A DNA stretch of 64,000 bases from Ptychodera flava (taxonomy: Eukaryota > Hemichordata > Enteropneusta > Ptychoderidae), in contig NC_091935.1 of NCBI RefSeq assembly GCF_041260155.1, forward strand, positions 1,455,001 to 1,519,000. The letters run 5' to 3'. The notes beneath the pieces were generated by a model. The model had not been told where the DNA came from, did no database searches, and worked only from the letters and a program-made list of their open reading frames with translations. How positions within the stretch are numbered: the stretch's first letter is position 1; each line of letters begins with the position of its first letter. Positions 12,401-20,954 of the stretch are shown one piece after another. The translations under genes were made by a program, and so were the position numbers.

Positions 12401-14220
12401 GGAATTCTGTCTCGGTTTCAAATGTTTTGCCATTTATCTTCAAGACTGGAAATTCAATTATTTCCTGATTTGGTGAAGCAAAGTTGAGAAATAAAACAGT
12501 TAAGAAACTGTACTGTCATCTTTCTCTTTGACATGCCTTAAATGGATATCATGATTTCTATTGTTAATGCCCAGCTACAAGTTTATTTCATTCTCTGCTC
12601 CAGAGGGCGTAGTTCATCAATAGTAGCATGTGAACGTACATGTGTAAAGTATGAGTCAAAAACTTCAACTTGTGTGCTGCAGTGTTGGTAGCAACATTTC
12701 ATCTGGGTTAATATTTGGTATAAAGTGCATAAAAAAAAGCATTTTCTCTATGCGTTTTGCAATGCAAGTGAATTACTTCATGTTTTTTATCTCCTAACTT
12801 GTGTTGGACAAATCTCAACAACTTTAACTTACCAAGTTGAAATGTGAGGATGGCATATTGTAAACACACACCTTGTAAGTTTTTTGAATACAAATTCCTA
12901 CCCTTGTGAAACCTGAATCAACCACATCATAAGAAGGTGGGGAACTTAAATTTCAGCAAAATCAAAACTATATTCCATGACAAAAACTGATTACTTAGCA
13001 GTGTTTTTATAATTTTTGACAGGAATATGACTTTTATAAATTTCAAAGCCAAATACGACTAATAGTATTGTACTTATCTGTATCAACAGGAAATTCAAAT
13101 ATTCAATTTTAGTTGACTCCCTGCCTATTTGAAGGCAAAAAGTTGTCATGATATACACTGCATATAACAAGCAGAATGGGTAATATTTCAATGCGATGTA
13201 TCTCTGAAATGAGGAGGGATGTAATTTTCATTTCAGGGGGTGTTGCACATAACACAGTAACTTTGCTAAATATCATTTTTTATGCAAAGAATTTCATTCA
13301 ATTTTCATTAATTTCTTAACCCAAGATTAAAATATTGGTTGGATTCACCTTTTGCCTGACAAGCAGTCAAAAAGTTGGGTAAGAAAGAAGTGTTAATTTA
13401 TGCACATGTATGCAAATCATCCGATTTTCTGGCTTCTTTTTTCTCCCATTTCCAACATTTTGAAAAAAAATTTACCCCACTCTGGCGCAGTCAAATTTTG
13501 TGAAATTTTCAGATTGTGTTTCATTAAGTCTTACATAACAAAACAACAATTTTGTTTGGCAGTAAAAATCATACATTTTGAATCAGATTTATTTCAATTT
13601 TGCTTATCATGATTTTATTCACTTTTTAGAATGTCAGTCTTTCAATCTCTGCCAATTAATTTGAGAAAGAGAATTAATAAAGCAAAACAATTTTTTCCTG
13701 CAAATAATTTAGTTTCAAACGAGATATTAAATTTCATACAGTAGTACAAAGTTTTTGATTTAAATAAATTTTTATCATTAATACCAAAATTGAGGTTTCT
13801 ACCCAAATATATACCACCTTCTTTAATATTGCTTCAAAAAATAATGTGTTCATTGAGTGCAACGCCACCTATATTTGTCTTTTCTTCTTCCCCTCAAGCT
13901 ACACCTACACAGTCCTTCCACCCACTGGAAGGACTGTGCTACCTCATAAGAAAAGGTAAAGAAAACGGCACAGTCATTCTACAATGAATGTCATGTTGTT
14001 AAAAGGAGTGTTACACTGAAAATCGCAATATCTGTTTTTTGTTAGATATAATCATGGATATAATTTACTTGAAATTTGAATAATAAGTGTTCCTAACCTG
14101 TGGTACAATCTTGGTAGCACTATCGCAAGTCGCCTCGAAGTCTAAAACTAGAAAGAAGTCGAAATTCTGCGCGGGAAGACTGTTGTTGCTGGCAGTCGCT
14201 GCCTGAGCACCTGTTGACAT
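6489..14220 (-). CDS. ERI3-like DEDDh 3'-5' exonuclease, first five exons
   Basis: The minus-strand exons are 14098-14220, 12348-12464, 11328-11387, 11085-11176 and 6489-6561 (465 nt, 155 codons). All are in phase with GT-AG borders. Visible motifs: FLVLDFEATCD (ExoI, Asp27 and Glu29), EIIEFPVLKIN, PFCTELTGITQDKVDGKPTLQ, FVTCGDWDLK (ExoII region) and LPGQCSHFRIHLPQYFKTWINIKR. This order is that of ERI1-type exonucleases, closest to ERI3 (PRNPIP). The family trims the 3' ends of small or structured RNAs. The ExoIII exon with the catalytic His and last Asp is absent, so this is the 5' half. The chosen start is ATG 14218-14220; an in-frame ATG ten codons upstream is possible. Intron 4 (4.5 kb) holds a hAT-like element, a second repeat and a hairpin. 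The gene faces away from KCTD3. Confidence 0.88.
7165..8049. mobile_element. Non-autonomous hAT-like element, 885 bp
   Basis: The left end starts CAGGGCTCGAAATTAAC and the right end is its inverse (…AATTTCAAGCCCTG at 8036-8049). Inverted similarity runs inward through TGGTAGTCCC and GGGCTACCA motifs. A direct 5-bp CAGTA flanks both sides (7160-7164 and 8050-8054), which fits a 5-bp target duplication as in the hAT5 group. The CAGGG terminus is typical of hAT. No transposase frame remains; the roughly 100-codon frame at 7409-7711 has no recognisable domain. It lies in intron 4 of the ERI3-like gene. Confidence 0.7.
8262..9805. repeat. Interspersed repeat with CTATAG palindromic end
   Basis: It starts near GAAGCTACTATAGAC (8270-8284) and ends near 9805 with a 20-bp perfect palindrome at 9775-9794 followed by TAGCTA. 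A segment is repeated inside: 'CATTTTTGCATATTTCATCA'-like sequence with 'AAAGCTGTCTGACAAGCGGTT' occurs near 8367-8388 and again near 9490-9511. A GACGCCGGACGCCGGACGG tail precedes the right end. It shares its core with the repeat at 4985-5299. No coding capacity was seen. Confidence 0.55.
9694..9732. repeat. (TACA)n microsatellite
   Basis: About nine units of TACA inside the tail of the 8262-9805 repeat. Confidence 0.95.
9806..10689. other. No gene seen (ERI3-like intron 4)
   Basis: Apparently unique AT-rich intronic sequence. I found no exon-like segment flanked by splice sites. Confidence 0.4.
10690..10803. repeat. Long near-perfect inverted repeat (hairpin)
   Basis: The arms at 10690-10740 and about 10753-10803 pair over about 50 bp with about five mismatches. 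The shared core is GGTTTCAGGTACAATATAGAC and its inverse, and the loop is short and T-rich. A second small stem (TAGACAGT and ACTGTCTA, 10808-10832) follows. It lies in intron 4 of the ERI3-like gene. It could be a small MITE or a hairpin precursor; the sequence does not decide. Confidence 0.8.
10804..11084. other. No gene seen (ERI3-like intron 4)
   Basis: No recognisable feature was seen between the hairpin and exon 4 of the ERI3-like gene. Confidence 0.4.
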
Positions 14221-14491
14221 CTCCACAAATAGTGTGTGTACAGTGTACATGAACTGTGTACGCACTGACACTACATACAGTACTGCTTGACTAAGGGATA
14301 GTAACTTTGTTTCTCAAGTTGACGAACTTCACATCTGTCACTGACAACGGTCTGAATAAAAAGAAGGATAAATTTGGCTTATATACATCTTGCTAAAAAA
14401 GATCATGAGTCACTGGGGCAGCGTAGCACTGGGTCGATGCATGTGCAGTGAAATAGACTTTCACAACAACTTGCAATGTACTTTGCATTGC
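14221..14491. promoter_or_regulatory. Upstream region of the ERI3-like gene
   Basis: This is the stretch between the ERI3-like start and the left inverted repeat of the transposon. It should hold the 5' UTR and promoter on the minus strand. Together with 20510-20954 it would have formed one interval of about 0.7 kb between divergent genes before the insertion. I see no clear TATA box or other named element. Confidence 0.35.
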
Positions 14492-14693
14492 ACAAGAGTT
14501 TCGAATGTCAGGTGACCCTCAAATGCGCGATGCATTGTGGGTAGGGTCAAGGGTCAAGTGGGCATAAACTGACTTACGTAACCATAGCTGCTCATACAAT
14601 AGAACGTAAACAATAACACGGAAGTCCGCTCGCTCGCTTGTCAGGTAAGTTATCGATTGTTTTAGATTCTTTTTTCAAATAGTTTTATCTAAT
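14492..14693 (+). repeat. Left terminal inverted repeat of the transposon
   Basis: It begins ACAAGAGTTTCGAATGTCAG and ends AGTTTTATCTAAT. It matches the reverse complement of 20308-20509 over its whole length with one visible difference (CATACAATAG here, CATACCATAG in the other arm). Confidence 0.93.
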
Positions 14694-15178
14694 AGAGATA
14701 TATATGTATCATTTGTATTTAAAAATATATGCTGCTTCCAAAATTTCTTCCAATATTATACCAAAAATCCACAGTAAACTTGGCACCGATCGCTTCGATC
14801 GTCATATACTGGCCCCGCGTCGGCGGGAAAATTGAAAATGTATTCACTTCAGTCATCATGGGCAAATCATACCTCCGTAGGCAAATGAACAGAGCCGAAA
14901 AATCCATAGAGGCGTATTTATGAATAATGACAAGAGAACGTGGAAGTCAATTTGTATTTTTATAAGCTTTTGAAGTTGTTTCTTTCGAATTTATGCTTAT
15001 GAAGAAATTAAAGTTCAATCATGATTGATTATATCCTACGACCACGGTCCCTCCACACTCAGTGCTACGATACGTACGTGGTGCTATCTAAGCCTATTAT
15101 ATGCCCAGTTTTTAATTTAAACGTGTGTTTAAAATGTGAATGAACCGAAACCATTTTATCTTCAGCTTTACTCTCAAG

Positions 15179-17722
15179 ATGGATGATGATATGACTTATG
15201 ACACTATCAGCATGTGGCGTGTTGACGCCCTGAAAAGTTTCCTCAGGAAAAGGAACTTGAAAGTTTCTGGTCGGAAAGTTGAACTGGTTGCGCGGGTGTT
15301 TGCGGCAGCCGAGCAAAATATTCCCGTGGCCAAAACAGCTTCAGAAATAGCCACAGAGATCGACAAATCGGTGCAGTCTCTTCTGTCCCTTCCCGAATCG
15401 GATAGTGTCGTACCCGATCCAATGAAGCTAAACGATGGTTGGATCGGAGAGACTGAGGGAATGAAACAATGGCCTCCGATTTTTCTCAGTGACATTACGA
15501 TGTTTATCATGGCAGACCATCCTGGAAATGATATAAATTTACAGAAGAGACTTTTAAACGAGTACAAGGAAGGAAAAGCATACCGACTCTACCAGGGAGG
15601 ATGGTTAAAGGAAATATATTTCCATAATATAACCGAAGAGTCTCAGTATTGTTTTCTGAAGGCGAGGTGCTGCCATACAATGAAACTTAACGACGTTCCT
15701 CACACAGTCTGGATATGTGCTAACAAGCAAAGTGGTGATATCAAAAGTGCATACTGTTCCTGTACTGCAGGGTATGATCTCGATCTAATATTAATATTAA
15801 AATTTATAGCAAAAGAACTTAAAGTCACTGAGCTTTATGGTGGCAAATGCTAGATTATTATGCCACTCGGTCATGGCATGACATCATAACTGTCAAAATG
15901 TTCTCAGTGACGATTACGACACGAGAAACGTAATTTGTCGTTTAATTGGACAACATCACAAATATTGTGGAAGTTGCCTGAGACATCATGAAGGTTTGTC
16001 AAGTTTAGCCGCTCACGGTCATTTCTTTTTCTGTGTGATTTTGGTCAGTGACACGAAAATCTGTAGGTTCTGTTGTAATTGTATTTCAGACTTGGATCTT
16101 CCTGCATTCACATCACTGCAATGTTTTTCCGGATAGAAGCGGCAGTTCGCACCGGACAAACGAATTTTTCCTGTACAGCTAAGTTATGTCAATGGAATAT
16201 ACCAAGAGGGAGAACCAAAATCGATCCCATTCGAGTTTGTGACATGGAGTTTAAGGCTGCTAAATTCAACAAAGGTAATGTTACAGAGGTTATCAACATT
16301 GCTATGAAGATGTGTACCTACACTTGTTAACTTTCATCTAGTGACCGATATGCCAACAAATCATAAACAAAACCATGAATCAAATGATAATGATACCGAC
16401 ACAGCAGCGTGAGACTGTTTAATCACGCATGATATCCACATAAACAGAGAATGATATGGTGAGTTTATATTTTTCCTTGCATGTAAACAGCCACTCTATA
16501 TAAGAGGTATATGTTAACGGATACTTGATAAGGATCAACACCAGGCAATACTAGTATGTAACATCGATGGATAAGAATTGAACGCTATTAGCTTGGAAGA
16601 CTTAAGCCACTACTCTGTTTCTATATCCCGACATGAATGTTCAATCAAACGATGCCGTATTTTATTGTATTGAATTGCAATTCATGTTTTTATTTTTCAG
16701 ATGTAACAAAGCCTCTGGTAGATGTTAGAAGAAAGTTGTTTGAGCCCATTAAAGAAAGTCACCGTGAAAGTGATGACGTTAAACGTCGAAGGCTTTTCTC
16801 TGGGTTACAAACCGTCGTTCCCGGAGGATGTTACGAGGCCATGTATGACAAAAAGTTAAAGAGTTTCGAGTCTGACGAAGTAATCGTTGAAAATGTTGCG
16901 ATCGACGAACCGGACTGTACCTTGCTAGTTGACCCTCTTCCACCACACGAGAATATAATTCTGAAACTTGCAGATAGTAGCACTACCAAAGAAGAATTAC
17001 TATCCAAAATCGAAGAAACCAAATTTACTGATTATGATGTCAGCTCCATAGAAAATAAAACGATAGGTCAGGCTGAGAACAATCTTTGGAAAGAACAGCG
17101 CAAAGGACGCATTACCGCATCTACATTTTATTCGGTATATACGAAAGTCAACACTGTAAAATCAGAAAAACATTTCAATATTAACTCTTTCGCTCGGTCA
17201 TTCATTGAGTGCTCTCCGTGGCTAGAGAAAATCCCAGCAATAAAACATGGTCGCACTTTAGAAGTAGAAGCAAAGAAAAAGTACGTTGGCATCATGAAAA
17301 CCCACGTGAACTTTAACTATAGAGAATGTGGTTTTTTTATTGATAAACAAAAACCGTATCTTGGTGCGTCACCTGACCTTATTGTAGGTTGTGAATGCTG
17401 CGGTACGGGTTTGCTTGAGTGCAAGTGTCCGTACAGTATTCGACACGAATGTCCGTCAGAGTTCAATGTAAATTATCTCATAGCTGATGCGCAAGGTGAT
17501 GTCCAGATGAAAAAGAACCATCAGTATTATGCACAGATTCAGGGCCAAATGGCCATCGTTGGTGCTAAGTGGTGTGATTTAATGATTTACACCTACGCAG
17601 GATATTACTTAAAAAGAATTGACTTTGATCAAAATTATTGGTTTGACATTTTGTTGAATTTAGAATTTTTCTTTCGAACATATTTGGCTGAAAAGTTAAT
17701 TAGTGTAAAAACTGGTGATTGA
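15179..17722 (+). CDS. SAP-SWIM-YqaJ nuclease of the transposon
   Basis: Three exons, 15179-15771, 16090-16274 and 16701-17722, give 1800 nt (599 aa) in one frame with GT-AG borders. Residues about 10-45 (WRVDALKSFLRKRNLKVSGR) look like a SAP DNA-binding motif. A SWIM zinc finger is completed only by splicing: CSCTAG at the end of exon 1 joins GLGSSCIH in exon 2, restoring CxC...CxH. Exon 3 carries the YqaJ/lambda-exonuclease-like fold: RKGRITAS, KHGRTLEVEAKKK, GASPDLIV, LLECKCPYS (the Glu-x-Lys catalytic pair) and HQYYAQIQGQM. The key acidic residues and Gln are present, so it could be active. An ATG 13 codons upstream is in frame, but the SAP motif fits the later start. The role is inferred: DNA end processing during transposition. 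Expression is likely from a promoter near the left inverted repeat. Confidence 0.85.
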
Positions 17723-17728
17723 AATAAA
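17723..17728 (+). terminator. Poly(A) signal of the YqaJ gene
   Basis: AATAAA begins directly after the TGA stop of the YqaJ gene. Confidence 0.5.
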
Positions 17729-18025
17729 CTTCATAACGAAACTAATAACGATGTTTAAATGTGTTTGTATTCCAGATAATGTCGAGTGAAGGTACGTTTC
17801 GTGAATATCCTCGTCGGTGGTACTATGTAGATCGAGGATCAGGTTCCATTTTAATGATTGTGTGCTACTCTCAGAAAAAATGTCAGTCCTTTCACATTGA
17901 CAATCCGTATTCTTGACTTCTTGACTTGATTCTTGACTCATACAATTGTTTTTTCAGGCGTCAACATGCTTACCTTAATGAGAGAGATGCGAATTAAGCT
18001 TAATCAACATTAGCATCAATAACTT
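17729..18025. other. Spacer between convergent transposon genes
   Basis: About 300 bp with no coding sense, between the YqaJ stop and the transposase stop. On the minus strand an AATAAA (18030-18025) overlaps the transposase stop codon. Confidence 0.5.
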
Positions 18026-19725
18026 TTATTTACACAATTTTGGATACAAATTACAAATAGCTGCACATATTACTATTATGTCATCAGCTTTATCTAACAA
18101 AGTTATAGGCATTTCATGTTTCAATATACGAAAATATTTCATTCTGCGGATTGCCTGTTCAACAAATATACGTAAGTTGGCTATCACCTTCGTCTTTGCA
18201 ATTTCAGATTTTGTCATTTGAGCATTACCTCGTTTACCGGGTGGGATATATAGCCTACAATTACGAATTAAAAGGTCGTCTGCTATCGTAAATCCCCTAT
18301 CTGCCATCACTTCATCGTTGTATTCAAGAATATCATAAAATCCACACTCTCGTGTCAGATGAACATCAGATGTTCTACCACCCCATGCCCGAGAAACAAA
18401 ATTTATCAAACCACATGGCATAATAGAAAGTAGAAATTTAATAGTTTGGTGATGTTTATATTCTGAAAACGTGGCAGCACGTGAAACGGGATCACTAGGA
18501 GTTTCTATGAAGACCTCAGTGCAGTCTATGATGTGCCTTACGTTCCTGTACTTGTTTTTAAATCTCATTGGTAAATGTTGAATTGCTGTTTCTTTAGATG
18601 GGTTGTGAATGAGAAATTTCAATTCTCTTGACAAAAATCTGACCCATGTGTTGATGATTTTACTCAAACTACCCACACTGATACCGAAACGATCTGCTAA
18701 ATCTACATTCGTACTATTGAGCCTCAGCTTCATTAGGACCAACAAGAATTCGTCTTTTGGTTTCAACACACGACGGGGACCAGATTTTACTGGTGTTCGG
18801 GCAAAACGTCGCACTCTTGAAGATGTTATGCGGGGCCCATGCCAATAAGTAATTTTTGATACTTTATCTTTTAATATTTCTTCATATAAAAAGTCGAAAG
18901 TTTTGCGGTTCGGTAAGCCAGTGAAAGCCTTAATTTTTCTGTCATCCCTTAGCTTTGTGTGACTAAACGACTGTCTTTCGTTATTTGACAATTTTCGTTT
19001 CAGATTACTGACTTCTCGTTGTAAAACACCTATTCTTTGTCTCAGAGTTTTAATCTCTTTATCCCTCTTGCTCGTTTCCTGTTTACATGATTCTTTGTCA
19101 CACTGTGTACTTTCAAAGGTAGTAAAATAATCATGACCGTGTTCACTTAAAATTAAAGTTTGCTCATTAGTATTATGCATATTGTTCAAAGAAAATGTAT
19201 CTGTCCTCGGAACTTTCGCACTATACATGGGATAAACATTTGACTCGGGCATTGTCGTGTTATCACTGTCACATCCATACTCGGGCGATGATAACTGTGA
19301 AATCGTTGATGACATTTCGGTGACGATTCTTGATTTCTTCTGAGGTATGGGCGTGTTTTTTCTGTCAACTGGCGCTTTTCTCGTCATCTTCGTGCTTACA
19401 TTGTAACCCAAATAAGAACTGGGTCTGGATTCTCTGCGGTTGGCTTTCCATCCGGGAAGTGATCTGAACATACCCTTGAATATCGACTTGGTGTCCAATT
19501 ATTGCCTCTGCAGTCTTTTCTATTTATCAGTTTTTGCCATCGAAGCCGCCCTTCTTTATCGGAAAGTTCCGTAGGGAATGGATGCAGTTGAAAAGGTGTT
19601 GGACAGTCACATCTACTTTGACCAAGATTACACATGTGTACTGCACAGTATTTGGTCATCCATTTCTCCAATTTGGCCCCGCTGTTTGCACAGCCTACAA
19701 CAACACAATTTCTGTGTCCAGGCAT
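18026..19725 (-). CDS. THAP-coiled coil-HTH-DDE transposase
   Basis: It reads from ATG 19723-19725 to a stop at 18026-18028 (about 565 codons). A THAP zinc finger opens it (CVVVGC ... WTPSRYSRVCSDHF, C2CH). Then come a low-complexity linker, a coiled coil (KEIKTLRQRIGVLQREVSNLK), an HTH_Tnp_4 helix-turn-helix (NVDLADRFGISVGSLSKIINT) and a DDE_Tnp_4/IS5-like core: the first Asp in HIIDCTEVFIET, the second in EVMADRGF, the Glu in RIFVEQAIRRMK. The THAP frame and the main frame are offset near 19396-19450, right after ENPDPV. This is either a one-base frameshift (the downstream LGYN fits an uninterrupted family sequence) or a very short 38-bp intron at 19362-19399 (GTAAGC...GACAG). The copy may therefore be inactive. 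It is presumed to bind the inverted repeats through THAP and to cut and paste the element. Confidence 0.87.
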
Positions 19726-20307
19726 GCTGAAATTGAAAAATCAATTATCAAACTGAAGTACGCCTAATGCCCAATAAAATAGTGTCTCTCTAAGTTTTTG
19801 TTTTCTTTGTATGAACCCAACACAACGAGTTCGGTTCAGTATATCAAAAATCTATAGTATACGAATGTGCCCTATCATACCATGGAGGTTTAACTTCATG
19901 TTCATATAGAAATCAAAATGAAAACTAAACGCGAGTACCTTTCTGTGTGGTACGTCCATGCTCTGAACTATATAGGCCTACACTACACTCGGAGGTTACA
20001 ACGCGAACGGCCTGGGCGAAACTATTGACGCCAGTATCGAGTCCGCTTGTTACTCCAGAAAAATATGTATTGCTGTTTTGTCAATAATATTTGAATCGAA
20101 ACTAGGCTTATTAACCATATCGCCATGGCGTCATGCAGTCATGGAGTGATCGTGGCTGGACGTATTGTTGCGCCGATAATCGTTTGTTTCCCGCCGTATA
20201 CGATGAGTCGGCCGACTGAATTTTCATTCGGAAATTTATCAAAGACATGTTCGGTTTAATGCGAATTCTGCACATTTATGAAATATACAATATCATACAT
20301 GATTGTC

Positions 20308-20509
20308 ATTAGATAAAACTATTTGAAAAAAGAATCTAAAACAATCGATAACTTACCTGACAAGCGAGCGAGCGGACTTCCGTGTTATTGTTTACGTTCT
20401 ATGGTATGAGCAGCTATGGTTACGTAAGTCAGTTTATGCCCACTTGACCCTTGACCCTACCCACAATGCATCGCGCATTTGAGGGTCACCTGACATTCGA
20501 AACTCTTGT
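20308..20509 (-). repeat. Right terminal inverted repeat of the transposon
   Basis: The reverse complement of 14492-14693 with about one mismatch in 202 bases. The outermost shared bases read ...AACTCTTGT. Confidence 0.93.
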
Positions 20510-20954
20510 ATTGCCAGTACTTCCGGTTTTTCTCTTTTGTTTTTGCGCATGCGGACCACCTTTGACCCAATGTCCGACGAGACGAGACATAATAATGCGA
20601 ACTGAACGACCACAGGGTGGACCACTGTCATTAACGAATTTAGATGTCTAGACGATTTCAAGTGTTCTTGATCGTGTGAAAGTGACTAGTTTATGTCGAT
20701 AGAGTTTGAATTGTCATTTTTTCGCGGAAACCGCGACTTCCGAAACTCGAGTTGTACGGTCACCGTTTCCACAGCGAAGGACGCCGGTGTAAAATGTTGT
20801 CACTCTCTGTCAATATTTGAATTTTAGTTGAATGAAATTTATCACCGTACATCAGTTGTCTGTGTCGTCGTTCCGAAACGGAGCCCAAAGGAGACGGTTA
20901 GTTTGACGTGTTCTGAAGTAGTATACAAGGCTGTACGTTATACTGTGTGGAATA
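20510..20954. promoter_or_regulatory. KCTD3 5' UTR and promoter region
   Basis: This is the stretch between the right inverted repeat and the KCTD3 start, richer in CpG than its surroundings. It includes an in-frame stop at 20919-20921 ahead of the start codon. It is the natural place for the promoter and 5' UTR, but no TATA box or initiator could be fixed. Confidence 0.35.

Larger units (their letters stand above)
14492..20509. mobile_element. ISL2EU-like DNA transposon, about 6.0 kb, two genes
   Basis: It is bounded by 202-bp terminal inverted repeats (14492-14693 and 20308-20509) that differ at about one base. It carries two convergent genes: a SAP-SWIM-YqaJ nuclease (+) and a THAP-coiled coil-HTH-DDE transposase (-), with 3' ends 0.3 kb apart. 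A DDE_Tnp_4/IS5-type transposase with a THAP finger paired with a YqaJ nuclease is, as I recall, the hallmark of the ISL2EU superfamily. PIF/Harbinger is the closest alternative but pairs its transposase with a Myb-like protein. I could not find a clean target duplication at these borders; weak similarity outside them (GTACT motifs near 14479 and 20516) leaves the true ends uncertain by tens of bases. The near-identical repeats imply a young copy. It sits between divergent host genes. Confidence 0.85.

Noticed and set aside
15140-15178. Earlier in-frame ATG for the YqaJ gene
   Set aside because: The 13 added residues are not domain-like and an acceptor-like TTCAG lies between the two ATGs; the start at 15179, just before the SAP motif, fits better.
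19340-19399. 60-bp intron (GTAAGC to CCTCAG) to join the THAP and DDE frames
   Set aside because: Its length keeps the wrong frame, so it does not solve the offset.
20828-20954. Upstream initiation for KCTD3
   Set aside because: An in-frame stop at 20919-20921 separates it from the BTB frame; ATG at 20955 is the only in-frame start after that stop.
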